This document shows positions 34,252-44,248 of a DNA stretch of 64,000 nt, one piece after another. The number at the start of each line of letters is the position of its first letter. The stretch's first letter is position 1. The notes below the pieces were generated by a model. The model was given only the letters and a program-made list of their open reading frames with translations. It was not told where the DNA came from and did no database searches. This stretch comes from Pseudodesulfovibrio sp. 5S69 (GTDB lineage: Bacteria; Desulfobacterota; Desulfovibrionia; Desulfovibrionales; Desulfovibrionaceae). The position numbers and the translations under genes are program-made. The stretch spans positions 868,001-932,000 of the forward strand of contig NZ_CP146609.1 of NCBI RefSeq assembly GCF_037094465.1, in the 5' to 3' direction.

Positions 34252-36750
34252 CTATCCCTTGAAGAATCTGAGCCTGAGCGCGTTGGACACTACGGTCACC
34301 GAACTCATGGCCATGGCGGTCCCCGCGATCATCGGGTTGAGCGTGGGGCCGCCGAAGATGTGCAGCACGCCCGCGGCCACCGGGATGCCGATGACGTTGA
34401 AGGCGAAGGCCCAGAACAGGTTCTGCTTGATGTTGCGCATGGTCGCGCGGGAAAGGTTGAGGGCGGTCAGGATGGCGTGCAGGTCCGAGTGCATCAGAAC
34501 CACGTCGCCGGATTCCACGGCCACGTCGATGCCCGAGCCCATGGCGATGCCGATGTCCGCCTTGGCCAGGGCCGGGGCGTCGTTGATGCCGTCGCCGACC
34601 ATGGCCACCTTGCGGCCTCCGGTCTGCAATCGGTCCACTTCCTCGGCCTTGCGGTCGGGCAGGACCCCGGCCACGACTTCGTCGATGCCCGCGCGTCCGG
34701 CGATGACCCGGGCGTTGGTCTCATTGTCGCCGGTGAGCATGACCGGGGTGAGCCCGGCCTTCTTCAGGGCGGCGACCACCTCGGGGGTCTCCTCGCGCAT
34801 CTCGTCGGCGATGGCGAACAGGGCATTGAGCTTGTTGTCCGAGGCGAAGTAGACCACGGTCGCGCCCTGCTGCTCGTAGTGGCCCACGGCCTCCTCGGCA
34901 AGGGCGTCGTCGCCGAAATTAAGCCCGTGCTCCTGCATGAACGCCCAGTTGCCGATCATGACCTCGCGGTAGCCCACCTTGGCCTTGATGCCCTTGCCCA
35001 GGATCGCCTCGAACTCGTCGGGCGCGGGGAAGTCGAGGTCCTTTTCCTTGGCGTAACGGACCACGGCCTGGGCCAGGGGGTGCTCGGACTGGCTCTCGGC
35101 CGAGGCGGCCAGGTAGACGGCCTCGGTCTGGGCCATGGTGCCCCGGACCATGGTGATGGCCGCCACCTCGGGCCGCCCATGGGTCAGGGTGCCGGTCTTG
35201 TCGAAGACCACGGTGTTCAGGCTGCCCGCCTCCTGCAGCGCCCGACCCGACTTGATCAGCACGCCGAGCTGCGCGCCGCGTCCGGCCGAGACCATGATGG
35301 ATACGGGCGTGGCCAGCCCCATGGCGCAGGGGCAGGCGATGACCATGACGGCCACGAAGATGCGCAGGGAGAAGGGGAAGCCCGCCTGGCCCAGGAAGTA
35401 CCAGGCCAGCCCGGCCACGAGCGCGGTGAGCATGACCGCGGGCACGAAATAGAAGCTGATGCGGTCGGCCATGTTGGCGATGGGGGCCTTGGACCCCTGG
35501 GCCTCCTGGACCAGCTTGACGATGCGGGCCAGCATGGTGTCGTTGCCCACGCGGTCGGCGCGCATGGTCAGCGCGCCCGAGGTGTTCAGGGTGCCGCCCG
35601 CCACCGAGTCGCCGGCCTGCTTGCCAACGGGCATGGGCTCGCCGGTCAGCATGGATTCGTCCACCGAGGAGCGTCCGTCGGTCACGGTGCCGTCCACCGG
35701 GATGCGCTCGCCGGGCTTGATCAGCAACAGGTCGCCCGGTTCCACCTCGGCCACGGCGATGGGTACCTGCTCCCCGTCCTTGAGCAGGGTGGCCGTGTCC
35801 GGAGCGAGCTGCATGAGCGCGCGGATGGCGTCCGAGGTCTTGAGCTTGGAGCGGGCTTCGAAATACTTGCCCAGCGAGATCATGGCGATGAGCACCGCGG
35901 CGGACTCGTAGTAGAGGTCCAGGGCCAGGACGTGCGGGTCGCCCAGGCCGAAGACCAAGGCCAGGGTGTTCCACAGGGAATAGAGGAAGGCCGCGCCCGT
36001 GCCCATGGCCACCAGGGAGTCCATGTCCGGGCCGCCGCGCAGCAGCGCGGGCACGCCGTGGAGGTAGAAGTTGCGGCCCGACCAGACCACGGGCAGGGTC
36101 AGCAGCAACTGGACCACGGCGAAGGTGGCCGGGGAGTGCGCGGGGTCGAGGAAGGCGGGCAGGGGCAGGCCCCACATGTGGCCCATGGACAGGATGAGCA
36201 GGGGCAGGGCGAAGCAGAAGGCCGGGATGAGCGCCCGTTTCTGGGCGGAGAGCCGTTCTTCCGCCTGCTGGCGGCGTTTCTCGATGAGGTTGCCCTCCTC
36301 GGAACGCACCTCGGAGGAGAAGCCCGCGTTCTTGATGGCGTCGCGGATCTCGCGTCGGGAGACCAGGGAGGGGTCGAAGACGAACTTGCCGGTCTCGGCC
36401 GCCAGGTTGACCGAGGCCGTGTCCACGCCGTCCAGTTTGCCGACCACGCGTTCGATGCGCGACGAGCAGGAGGCGCAGCTCATGCCGCCGATGTTCAGGT
36501 CCAGGGCGCTCAGGCCGCCCGCCACGGGCATCTGCGGTTCCTCGAACTCGGCCTCGAACCCGAGACCCTTTATCCTCTTGCCCACTTCGTCGGTGGACAC
36601 GGCGCCCGGATCATAGGAGAGGGCCATGGTTTCGGCGGCCAGATTCACGGCGACGTCGTCCACGCCGTCCATGTTGCCGACCACCTTCTCGATGCGCGCC
36701 GAGCAGGACGCACAGTGCATACCCTTTATCTGTGCCGTTACTTTTTCCAT
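34252..36750 (-). CDS. copA: Copper-exporting P1B-type ATPase CopA
   Basis: An 832-residue Cu(I) efflux pump. Two N-terminal HMA domains have CASC at 13-16 and 92-95. The CPC metal-path motif ([12 protein letters not shown]), phosphorylation site [12 protein letters not shown] loop [11 protein letters not shown] motif SEHPLAQA and hinge [10 protein letters not shown] are all present. The start at 36750 ([13 protein letters not shown]) is set by the first HMA domain; the frame is open for 55 more codons without homology. CopZ follows. Confidence 0.97.
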   Translation of the reverse strand: MEKVTAQIKGMHCASCSARIEKVVGNMDGVDDVAVNLAAETMALSYDPGAVSTDEVGKRIKGLGFEAEFEEPQMPVAGGLSALDLNIGGMSCASCSSRIERVVGKLDGVDTASVNLAAETGKFVFDPSLVSRREIRDAIKNAGFSSEVRSEEGNLIEKRRQQAEERLSAQKRALIPAFCFALPLLILSMGHMWGLPLPAFLDPAHSPATFAVVQLLLTLPVVWSGRNFYLHGVPALLRGGPDMDSLVAMGTGAAFLYSLWNTLALVFGLGDPHVLALDLYYESAAVLIAMISLGKYFEARSKLKTSDAIRALMQLAPDTATLLKDGEQVPIAVAEVEPGDLLLIKPGERIPVDGTVTDGRSSVDESMLTGEPMPVGKQAGDSVAGGTLNTSGALTMRADRVGNDTMLARIVKLVQEAQGSKAPIANMADRISFYFVPAVMLTALVAGLAWYFLGQAGFPFSLRIFVAVMVIACPCAMGLATPVSIMVSAGRGAQLGVLIKSGRALQEAGSLNTVVFDKTGTLTHGRPEVAAITMVRGTMAQTEAVYLAASAESQSEHPLAQAVVRYAKEKDLDFPAPDEFEAILGKGIKAKVGYREVMIGNWAFMQEHGLNFGDDALAEEAVGHYEQQGATVVYFASDNKLNALFAIADEMREETPEVVAALKKAGLTPVMLTGDNETNARVIAGRAGIDEVVAGVLPDRKAEEVDRLQTGGRKVAMVGDGINDAPALAKADIGIAMGSGIDVAVESGDVVLMHSDLHAILTALNLSRATMRNIKQNLFWAFAFNVIGIPVAAGVLHIFGGPTLNPMIAGTAMAMSSVTVVSNALRLRFFKG

Positions 36751-36916
36751 GTTGATAACCTTTTTCAATGTAGTCCCAATATGGACACTTGCGGCCGCTT
36801 TGGCAAGGGGATGGGGGGTATATTTATCGGAGCGGGACATCTCCCTTGGCGGTCTGGGCGGCCCCCCGCTCAGGGCCGGGCTTCGCCCATCTCGGGCGGG
36901 AGTTTGCGCCGGCACG

Positions 36917-39121
36917 CTAGCCCCGGTTCAGCCCCGCGGCCACCAGGCGGATCAGGTCGTAGGGGTGCGCCCCGCCCAGCGCCTCGAAGACCGGGGTCAT
37001 GGCGGTGATGCCCTTGCCGCGGAAGTCGCGCAGGGCGGCCTCGATGGTCTCCAGTTCCCCGTCGGGCAGTCCGGCCACGCGGCGGTAGTCTATCTTACCC
37101 ATGTTCACGGCCAGGATGAGGTGCCGCCAGATGGACGAGGGCTTGAGCCCGCGCGCCTCGGCCACCCCGTTCACGTCGCCGAGTTCGAGGAACAGGTCCA
37201 GGGTGGACTGGGCCGTGGCCGTGAAGTCCGGCTTGGCCTCGGCCTCCCTTTTCTTGGCCTCGCGCACCGCTTCCGGGATCTCCGGGATATTGTCGGGGCG
37301 CCCGTGCTCCTCCTCGTGGGCCCTGAGGCTCGCCAGGAAGGTCTCGCCGAAGCGTTCCAGCTTGCTCGCGCCGACCCCGCTCATGCAGGCGAACTCCTCC
37401 ATGTCGCGCGGCCGGAAGCGCACGAATTCCAGCAGGGTCTTGTCCGCGAAGATGGCATACGGCGGCACGGACTGGGCCTCGGCCATGGACAGGCGCAGGT
37501 CGCGCAGGCGCTCGAACAGCGCCTCGGCCTCCCAATTGGTCAGGATGTCCTCGGCCAGGGCCGGGGCGCGGCGCTGCTTCTTTTTGCCCCGCTTGGGCAG
37601 GGCCGGGTCCTTGCGCAGCCGCACCGGCATCTCGCCCTTGAGCACGGGCCAGGAGCGCTCGTTCAGGGTCAGGGCGTTGAACCGCTCCAGGTCCACCGAG
37701 CACAGCCCGGCGGCCAAAAGTTGACGGTAGACCGATTTCCACTCGTCCTGGGTCATGTCCTTGCCGATGCCGTAGGTGGACACCCGGTCGTGGTTGAAGC
37801 GGACGATCTGGTCGGTGTTCGCGCCGGTCAGGACCCCGGCCAGGTGGTTGACCCCGAAGCGCTGCTCGGTGCGGAAGATGTTGGACAGCGCCTTCTGGGC
37901 GATGACCGAGCCGTCAAAGGTTTCCACCGGGCTCAGGCAGTTGTCGCAGTTGCCGCACGGCTCGATGTGCTCGCCGAAATAGGCCAGCAACGCCTGGCGG
38001 CGGCAGGACGCGGTCTCCAGAAAGGCGAACAGCGAGCCGAGCTTGGCGTGCTCGATGCGCTTGCGCGTCTCGTTGGCCTCTCCCGAGTCGATCATGGAGC
38101 GCAGGACGGCGATGTCCTGCATGCCGTAGCACATCCAGGCCGAGGCGGGCAGGCCGTCGCGCCCGGCGCGTCCGGTCTCCTGGTGGTAGGCCTCCAGGGA
38201 TTTGGGCGGCTCCAGGTGGCAGACGAAGCGCACGTTGGGCTTGTCCACGCCCATGCCGAAGGCCACGGTGGCGACCATGATGACCCCCTCCTCGCGCATG
38301 AACCGTTCCTGGTTGTCGAACCGCTCGGCCGCGGACAGCCCGGCGTGGTAGGGCAGGGCGTTGTACCCGTTCTTCCGGAGAAATTCGGCGGTCTGCTCGA
38401 CCTTCTTGCGGCTGAGTCGGTAGACGATGCCCGCGTCTCCCGGGTGGTTCTCGTCGATGAACCTTTTCAGCATGCGCGTGGGATTCTTCTTGGGCACCAC
38501 TGTATAGGTAATGTTCGGCCGGTCGAACCCGGTGGCGAAGACCCGGGCGTTCTCCAACTGCAGGTTCTTGACGATGTCTGCCTGGGTGGGCTTGTCCGCC
38601 GTGGCGGTCAGGGCCAGGCGCGGCACGTCCGGGAAGCGTTCGCGGATGATCGACAGTTGGGTGTATTCCGGCCGGAAGTCGTGGCCCCATTGGGACACGC
38701 AGTGGGCCTCGTCGATGGCGAACAGGGCCGGGTTGCAGCGGGCGAGCATGTCCAGGAAGCCGGGCCGGCAGAGCCGCTCCGGGGCCACGTAGAGCAGGTC
38801 GAGCCGGCCGTTTTGGGCCATCTGCTCGATGTCGTAGGCGGTCTGCGGGTCCAGGGCGGAGTTGAGGCAGGCGGCACGCACGCCCATCTGGGTCAGCCCC
38901 TGGACCTGGTCCTGCATGAGCGCGATGAGCGGCGAGACGCAGACGCCCACGCCGGGCCGGAGCATGGCCGGGATCTGGTAGCACAGGGATTTGCCCCCGC
39001 CCGTGGGCATGAGCACCAGCGAGTCCCCGCCCTGCATGACATGGTCGATGATCGCCTCCTGCAACCCGATGAACTCGGGAAAGCCGAAGACCGTGGAGAG
39101 AATTTCGCGCGGGGAGGTCAT
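36917..39121 (-). CDS. recQ: ATP-dependent DNA helicase RecQ
   Basis: A 734-residue 3'-5' helicase. It has Walker [17 protein letters not shown] box [19 protein letters not shown], motif [12 protein letters not shown], the zinc-binding [12 protein letters not shown]...CGNCDNC, a winged helix, and an HRDC domain ([20 protein letters not shown]). Residues beyond about 610 contain a further helix-turn-helix-like RecQ_C region. Start 39121 (MTSPREI) has upstream in-frame codons but homology begins here. Confidence 0.97.
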   Translation of the reverse strand: MTSPREILSTVFGFPEFIGLQEAIIDHVMQGGDSLVLMPTGGGKSLCYQIPAMLRPGVGVCVSPLIALMQDQVQGLTQMGVRAACLNSALDPQTAYDIEQMAQNGRLDLLYVAPERLCRPGFLDMLARCNPALFAIDEAHCVSQWGHDFRPEYTQLSIIRERFPDVPRLALTATADKPTQADIVKNLQLENARVFATGFDRPNITYTVVPKKNPTRMLKRFIDENHPGDAGIVYRLSRKKVEQTAEFLRKNGYNALPYHAGLSAAERFDNQERFMREEGVIMVATVAFGMGVDKPNVRFVCHLEPPKSLEAYHQETGRAGRDGLPASAWMCYGMQDIAVLRSMIDSGEANETRKRIEHAKLGSLFAFLETASCRRQALLAYFGEHIEPCGNCDNCLSPVETFDGSVIAQKALSNIFRTEQRFGVNHLAGVLTGANTDQIVRFNHDRVSTYGIGKDMTQDEWKSVYRQLLAAGLCSVDLERFNALTLNERSWPVLKGEMPVRLRKDPALPKRGKKKQRRAPALAEDILTNWEAEALFERLRDLRLSMAEAQSVPPYAIFADKTLLEFVRFRPRDMEEFACMSGVGASKLERFGETFLASLRAHEEEHGRPDNIPEIPEAVREAKKREAEAKPDFTATAQSTLDLFLELGDVNGVAEARGLKPSSIWRHLILAVNMGKIDYRRVAGLPDGELETIEAALRDFRGKGITAMTPVFEALGGAHPYDLIRLVAAGLNRG

Positions 39122-39457
39122 AGGGGGACGAGGGTAGGGGAAAGGGGAGGCGAAGGCAATGGGCAGAGGGTGTCCCGAAACCCTGCCCGATTCATATTTA
39201 CTCTCTATCGAGTGCGTTTCCCTTACATTCGTGGGCAAAAACAGTTTCGACGAAACGCCACGGCATGTTCCCTCCCGGCCGCTCCCCATTGGTGGCGAGT
39301 CGGTCTCACCTGGGTCCGCCCTCGGTCCGGCACCTCCTGCTCCGGCCCTTGCCTAACTGCGGGGGCGTGTTTATTCTTGCAGATACCGCAACCGTCTCCG
39401 GCCGCGCCCCCGCGCCGGTTTCGTGCTTCACCTGCAACACCGGGATTTTCCGCGCAT
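39122..39457. other. Divergent intergenic region recQ / MFS gene
   Basis: Contains the promoters of both genes. No operator palindrome or repeat stands out. Confidence 0.4.
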
Positions 39458-40879
39458 ATGCTCGCTTTCGCCCACGACGACCGGACCGCCGGTCTGTACA
39501 CCATCACCGTCTCCCAGTTCGCCCTGGTCTTCATGCTCTCGGCCGTGGCCGTGGCCGTGCCCGCCCTGGGCCGGGAGTTCGGGGCCAGCGCCTCCCAGCT
39601 CGGGCTGGTGGAGTCGGGTTACATATCGGCCGTGGCCATGCTCCTCTTTCCCGTCACCCGGCTGTCCGACAAGATCGGGCGCGGGACCACCTTTGCCGCG
39701 GGCATGGCCCTGTTCACGGTCATGAGCGTGATCCTCCCGGTCTGCCACACCATCAACCAGTTCATCGTTCTGCGCGTGTTCCAGGGCGGCGGCGGGGCCA
39801 TGATGGTCTCCACCGGCCTGGCCATCATCGCCGATCTCTATCCCGGTCCGGGCCGGGCCAAGGCCATGGGCATCGTCTCGGCCGGGGTCTACCTCGGCCT
39901 GTCCGTGGGGCCGTGGCTCGGCGGGCTCATCGTCACCCATTTCGGCTGGCGCTGGATATTCTACGGTGGGGCCCTGCCCTGCGCCGTGGGCTTTCTGCTG
40001 ACCTTGAAGACCCTGCCGGTCAGGCCGGTGGTGGCAAAGGGCGTGCGCTTCGACTTCGGCGGGGCGCTGTTCATCGCCCTGGGCATGATCCTGCTCTCCC
40101 AGGGCGGCTCGCACCTGGACGGCCGGTTCGGCGTGTACATGCTCGTGGGCGGCGTCTTCTTCCTGCTCTGTTTCGTCTTCTGGGAGGGGCGCGCCAAGGC
40201 CCCGCTGCTCAGCCTGGCCCTGTTCAGCGGCAACCCGGCCTTTTCCCTGGGCTCGGCCGCACAGTTCATCAGTTACGCGGCCATCTACGGGATCACCTTC
40301 CTGCTCTCCCTGTACCTCCAGGTGGCCCAGGGCATGACCGCCAGCGAGGCCGGGTTCATCCTCATGGTCCAGCCGATCATGCAGGTCATCTTTTCGGTCA
40401 TCAGCGGCAAGTGGTGCGAGCGCTGGTCGCCGCACCTGGTGGCCACCGCGGGCATGGGGCTGGCCACGGTGGGGCTGGGCGCGGCCATCTTTCTGGGCGC
40501 AGCCCCGTCCCTGCTGTTCACGGCCGCGATCCTGGCCCTGTGCGGCGCGGGCACGGCCATGTTCGCCACGGCCAACATGGCGGTCATCATGGGCGCGGTG
40601 AACCGCGAGAACTACGGCGTGGCCTCGGCCGTGGTCGCGGCCATGCGGACCACGGGCATGACCGTCTCCCTGGTCTTCATCAGCGGCGTGTTCGCGGTCA
40701 TCGTCGGCCCCGTGGCCCTGACCCACGACAACGCGGGCGTGTTCATCAAGGCCATGAACCTGGCCTTCATCGCCTTGACCGTGTTCAGCGCGCTCGGCGT
40801 GCTCATGTCCGCCAAGGGGAGGCTGGAAGTGCGCAAGGGCTCGGCCGGGGAAGGAAAGGGCCCCGGACAGCGGGGATAG
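39458..40879 (+). CDS. MFS exporter, DHA2 (14-span) type
   Basis: A 473-residue proton antiporter with about 14 membrane spans. Motif A is FPVTRLSDKIGRGTTF, motif C GIVSAGVYLGLSVGPWLGG, as in EmrB/QacA-like exporters. The substrate is not predictable. Start ATG 39458 is preferred because the signal of homology begins QFALVFMLSAVAVAVPALG. The 3' end is close to a short, opposite-strand gene separated by a hairpin terminator. Confidence 0.9.
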   Translation: MLAFAHDDRTAGLYTITVSQFALVFMLSAVAVAVPALGREFGASASQLGLVESGYISAVAMLLFPVTRLSDKIGRGTTFAAGMALFTVMSVILPVCHTINQFIVLRVFQGGGGAMMVSTGLAIIADLYPGPGRAKAMGIVSAGVYLGLSVGPWLGGLIVTHFGWRWIFYGGALPCAVGFLLTLKTLPVRPVVAKGVRFDFGGALFIALGMILLSQGGSHLDGRFGVYMLVGGVFFLLCFVFWEGRAKAPLLSLALFSGNPAFSLGSAAQFISYAAIYGITFLLSLYLQVAQGMTASEAGFILMVQPIMQVIFSVISGKWCERWSPHLVATAGMGLATVGLGAAIFLGAAPSLLFTAAILALCGAGTAMFATANMAVIMGAVNRENYGVASAVVAAMRTTGMTVSLVFISGVFAVIVGPVALTHDNAGVFIKAMNLAFIALTVFSALGVLMSAKGRLEVRKGSAGEGKGPGQRG

Positions 40880-40899
40880 GGGAAGGCGTTCCACCTGAA

Positions 40900-40926
40900 A
40901 AAGCCGCCCCGAAGGAGCGGCCTCGT
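40900..40926 (-). terminator. Terminator of the 138-residue protein gene
   Basis: On the minus strand GCCGCTCC-TTC-GGGGCGGC is followed by TTTTT, 6 bp after the stop of the leftward gene; it may also end the MFS transcript. Confidence 0.75.
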
Positions 40927-40931
40927 CGGTG

Positions 40932-41348
40932 CTAGATCACGCCGGCCAGCATGTTGCCGGGCGGCGGCAGGACCTGGGCCTGGGCCCTGGCGTAGGCGGC
41001 CAGGGCGGACTTGACCTGTCCGGCGGAGGGGGTGTTGCGGTCCGCGCCCGCGGTCTCCCGTTCACGGTAGGCCGCACCGGCGGCGCCGACCCCGGCGCGC
41101 AGGCCTTCGACCTCGGCCTCGGCGCGGAAGGCGCGGGCCTTGCGGGTTTCCTCGCGCACGGAACGGGACAGGGAGGGATCGAGGACCGTGGTCTCCTCGC
41201 GGTAGTCCACGCCGAACTTGCCCAGGCGAAAGCCGAACGACGTGGTCGTCGTCCTGGCCTGGGGTTGCACCGCCTTGCGCTCCACCCGGCGCTCGGCCAG
41301 GGAGTCCGTCTTGCGGTATTGTTCGGCAGCCTTCGAGGGAATCCTCAT
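40932..41348 (-). CDS. Hypothetical protein, Arg/Ala-rich
   Basis: A 138-residue soluble protein beginning MRIPSKAAEQYRKTDSLAER, with a hydrophilic centre (TTTSFGFRLGKFGVDYREET) and an Ala-rich helical C-terminus (SAGQVKSALAAYARAQAQ). The reading frame is open to 41498 but no start upstream is convincing. No known domain is recognised; the pattern suggests a flagellar- or phage-associated helical protein, but this is a guess. It stands alone between the MFS exporter and nfnA. Confidence 0.65.
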   Translation of the reverse strand: MRIPSKAAEQYRKTDSLAERRVERKAVQPQARTTTTSFGFRLGKFGVDYREETTVLDPSLSRSVREETRKARAFRAEAEVEGLRAGVGAAGAAYRERETAGADRNTPSAGQVKSALAAYARAQAQVLPPPGNMLAGVI

Positions 41349-41424
41349 GCGCGTCTCCCATGCCCGGCCTTTTTTTGCGACAAAAAAAGGCCGTGGCGTT
41401 GCATAAGGCAGCCCGGCCGTCCCT

Positions 41425-41438
41425 GTGATCCGTATCAC
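41425..41438. promoter_or_regulatory. GTGAT-N4-ATCAC dyad upstream of nfnA
   Basis: A 5+5 palindrome 205 bp before nfnA, followed by a TATAAT (41520-41525). It resembles a CRP/FNR- or Rex-type half-site pair; which regulator binds is unknown. Confidence 0.35.
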
Positions 41439-41642
41439 GCTCAATCCTGAGGGACCCGTGGTTTTCCGTCTCCCGTCCGTGGGAGTTGGCAAATCCAAAA
41501 TCGATCAGTCAAGCTATACTATAATCCCTTGGTGCGATTTTGACAACCCCGGCGGTTTGGCGCTACTAGCAGAGACCCTGCCGCTGAATTATTTTCGGGG
41601 TCCCCGCTGGGAAGGGTTTTTTTCAACAACGAGAGAGAACAC

Positions 41643-42491
41643 ATGGGTTACAAGATTCTAAGAAAAGAGGAACTGATTCCGGGGCAGACCACCATGATGG
41701 TCATCGATGCGCCCCAGATCGCCCAAAAAGCCAAGCCCGGCAATTTCGTCATGTTGCGCGTCGACCGGCACGGCGAGCGGATTCCCCTGACCATCGCGGA
41801 CTGCGACAAGGAAAAGGGCACCATCACCATAGTTTATCTGGTGGTGGGAAAAACCACAGCGGCCATGAACAAACTCCAGGAGAGCGGCGAGTTCAAGGAC
41901 GTGTGCGGCCCGCTGGGCAAGCCCACGCACATCGAGAAGTCCGGCACCGTGGTCTGCGTGGGCGGCGGCACCGGCATCGCGGCCATGCACCACATCGCCA
42001 AGGGCCACGTGGAGGCGGGCAACCGGGTCATCGCCATTATCGGGGCCCGGTCCAAGAACCTGCTCCTGTTCTGTACCGAACTTTCTTCGTTTTGCCCCGA
42101 GGTGCGCATCGCCACCGACGACGGCTCCGAGGGCCACAAAGGCTTCGTCACCGAGGTCCTCAAGGATATCCTGGAGACCGAGGACGACGTGGCCGAGGTG
42201 GTCGCCATCGGCCCGGTGCCCATGATGGAGGCGGTCTGCCGCGTGACCCTGCCCTTCGGCACCAAGACGACCGTATCGCTCAACTCCATCATGGTCGACG
42301 GCATCGGCATGTGCGGCGCGTGCCGCTGCACGGTGGACGGCAAGACCCTGTTCGCCTGCGTGGACGGGCCGGAGTTCGACGGCCACAAGGTCGATTTCGC
42401 CGAGCTCAAGACCCGGCTGTGGCAGTTCAAGAAGCAGGAAGAGGAATCCATGGAATTGTTCAGCAAGGAGTGCCACTGCAATGGCCGATAA
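41643..42491 (+). CDS. nfnA: NfnA: ferredoxin-NADP+ transhydrogenase subunit A
   Basis: A 282-residue FAD/NAD-binding and [2Fe-2S] subunit. It shows the FAD-binding RIPLTIADCDKEKGTITIVY, the nucleotide motif VGGGTGIAAMHHI and the C-terminal Cys cluster GMCGACRCTVDGKTLFAC. With NfnB it bifurcates electrons between ferredoxin, NADH and NADP+. GAGAGAG precedes the ATG. Overlaps nfnB by 11 nt. Confidence 0.93.
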   Translation: MGYKILRKEELIPGQTTMMVIDAPQIAQKAKPGNFVMLRVDRHGERIPLTIADCDKEKGTITIVYLVVGKTTAAMNKLQESGEFKDVCGPLGKPTHIEKSGTVVCVGGGTGIAAMHHIAKGHVEAGNRVIAIIGARSKNLLLFCTELSSFCPEVRIATDDGSEGHKGFVTEVLKDILETEDDVAEVVAIGPVPMMEAVCRVTLPFGTKTTVSLNSIMVDGIGMCGACRCTVDGKTLFACVDGPEFDGHKVDFAELKTRLWQFKKQEEESMELFSKECHCNGR

Positions 42492-43896
42492 GAAAACGAA
42501 GAAAGTTCGGGCCCGCACCCCCATGCCCCACCAGGACCCCAAGGTCCGGGCCGGGAATTTCGAAGAGGTGGCCCTGGGCTACTCCCGCGAACAGGCTTTG
42601 GTGGAGGCCGAGCGGTGCCTGCAATGCAAGAAGCCCACGTGCCAGGACGGCTGCCCGGTGAACATCGACATCCGCTGGTTCATCGCCTGCCTGGTGGACG
42701 ACGACCTGGAGGGCGCCTTCAACGCCATCCGCAGGACCAACTCCCTGCCCGCGGTCTGCGGCCGGGTCTGCCCCCAGGAGACCCAGTGCGAGGGCAGCTG
42801 CATCCTGGGCAAGAAACATGAGCCCGTGGCCATCGGGCGGCTGGAGCGCTACGTGGCCGACACCTATGCCGCCAGGAGCGCCTGCGAAGAGGTCACCGAC
42901 CTGGCCGCCTGCGCCCTGGAGCGCGACGACCTCAAGGTGGCCTGTATCGGCTCCGGCCCGTCGTCCCTGACCGTGGCCGGCTACCTGGCCGGGCGCGGCA
43001 TCAAGGTGGACGTGTTCGAGGCCCTGCACGAACCGGGCGGCGTGCTCATCTACGGCATCCCCGAGTTCCGCCTGCCCAAGTCCGTGGTCGCCCGCGAACT
43101 GGACGGCCTGCGCAAGCTCGGCGTGACCTTCCGCACCAACTGGGTGGGCGGCAAGACCATCACCATCCAGGACCTGCTTGACCAGGGCTACGACGCCGTG
43201 TTCATCGGCGTGGGAGCGGGCCTGCCGCGCTTCCTGAACGTGCCGGGCGAAAACCTGGTCGGCGTGTTTTCGGCCAACGAGTACCTGACCCGCGTCAACC
43301 TCGGCCGGGCCTACGAATTCCCCACCTACGACACCCCGGCCTACCGGGCCCGGCGCGTGGCCGTCATCGGCGCGGGCAACGTGGCCATGGACGCAGCCCG
43401 CACCGCCCTGCGCATGGGCGCGGAAGAGGTGTCCATCGTCTATCGCCGCTCCGAGGACGAGATGCCCGCCCGCCGCGAGGAGATCGAGCACGCCGTGGAG
43501 GAGGGCATCAAGATCCGCTGCCTGTGCGGCCCGCTGTCTTTCCACGGCGATAACCAGGGCCGCCTCAAGGCTATAACCGTACAGAAGATGGAACTCGGCG
43601 AACCCGACGAGTCCGGACGCTGCGCGCCCGTCTGCCTGGAAGGCGAAACCGAACAGATTCCCTGCGGCATGGCCATCATCGCCGTGGGTACCCGGCCCAA
43701 CCCCGTCCTGCTCGAGGCCACCCCGGACCTTGAACTGAACAAGTGGGGCTACGTGCAGACCGACCCGGAGACCGGCGAGACCTCCATCCCCAACGTCTTC
43801 GCGGGCGGCGATATCGTCACCGGCGCGGCCACCGTCATCTCCGCCATGGGCGCGGGCCGGCGCGCCGCCCGGGAAATCGCCAAACGCCTCCTGTAG
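42481..43896 (+). CDS. nfnB: NfnB: GltD-like flavoprotein subunit
   Basis: A 471-residue protein with N-terminal [4Fe-4S] Cys motifs (CLQCKKPTCQDGCPV; CGRVCPQETQCEGSC), an FAD GxGxxG (GSGPSSLTVAGYLA) and NADPH site (GAGNVAMDAARTALRMG). This GltD-type architecture is shared with the glutamate synthase small subunit; its overlap with nfnA identifies it as NfnB. A terminator follows. Confidence 0.94.
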   Translation: MADKKTKKVRARTPMPHQDPKVRAGNFEEVALGYSREQALVEAERCLQCKKPTCQDGCPVNIDIRWFIACLVDDDLEGAFNAIRRTNSLPAVCGRVCPQETQCEGSCILGKKHEPVAIGRLERYVADTYAARSACEEVTDLAACALERDDLKVACIGSGPSSLTVAGYLAGRGIKVDVFEALHEPGGVLIYGIPEFRLPKSVVARELDGLRKLGVTFRTNWVGGKTITIQDLLDQGYDAVFIGVGAGLPRFLNVPGENLVGVFSANEYLTRVNLGRAYEFPTYDTPAYRARRVAVIGAGNVAMDAARTALRMGAEEVSIVYRRSEDEMPARREEIEHAVEEGIKIRCLCGPLSFHGDNQGRLKAITVQKMELGEPDESGRCAPVCLEGETEQIPCGMAIIAVGTRPNPVLLEATPDLELNKWGYVQTDPETGETSIPNVFAGGDIVTGAATVISAMGAGRRAAREIAKRLL

Positions 43897-43917
43897 GGCT
43901 GGCACTTTCTCTGTGTA

Positions 43918-43953
43918 AAAAAAACCCCCCGCGCACCGCGCAGGGGTTTTTCG
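43918..43953 (+). terminator. Terminator after nfnB
   Basis: ACCCC..GCGC-ACC-GCGC..GGGGT followed by TTTT, 25 bp after the nfnB stop; flanking A- and T-runs make it bidirectional. Confidence 0.8.
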
Positions 43954-44248
43954 CCTCCGGCGCCGGGAAGGGAGAGGAAACCCTTCGAGAAAAGGGTTTC
44001 CTCTCCTTCCCCGGACCTCATCCCTCTCCCTTCCTGAAACTTTTTGTATGCGCATTTGCGCGGGCGGAGGGTGGAGGCAGGCCTTGCGTCTCCACGTAAA
44101 AGATGTGCGTCCGAGGCGAGTTGTTAAGAAGACGGACTTTGATCGGGCCCGCACCCCCGCGAAGCGGCGACAAGAAGTTTTGAAGGGGAGTCCAGAGGGG
44201 AAACTTTTTCAAAAGTTTCCCCTCTGGCCGCCGGAGGCATTCTTCTTC
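43954..44248. repeat. Dispersed intergenic elements between nfnB and TAXI gene
   Basis: A GGAGAGGAAACCC...GGGTTTCCTCTCC inverted repeat (43974-44007) and a second CCAGAGGGGAAACTTTT / AAAAGTTTCCCCTCTGG (44190-44227) like the one at 2963-3000, then GCCGCCGGAGGCATTC. No gene. Confidence 0.55.

Noticed and set aside
36626..40879. A 1,417-codon open frame on the plus strand, covering copA and recQ antisense before the MFS gene
   Set aside because: The first two thirds is the complement of two strongly supported genes and has no domain; only the part from 39458 is a real protein. GC-rich third positions keep such antisense frames open.
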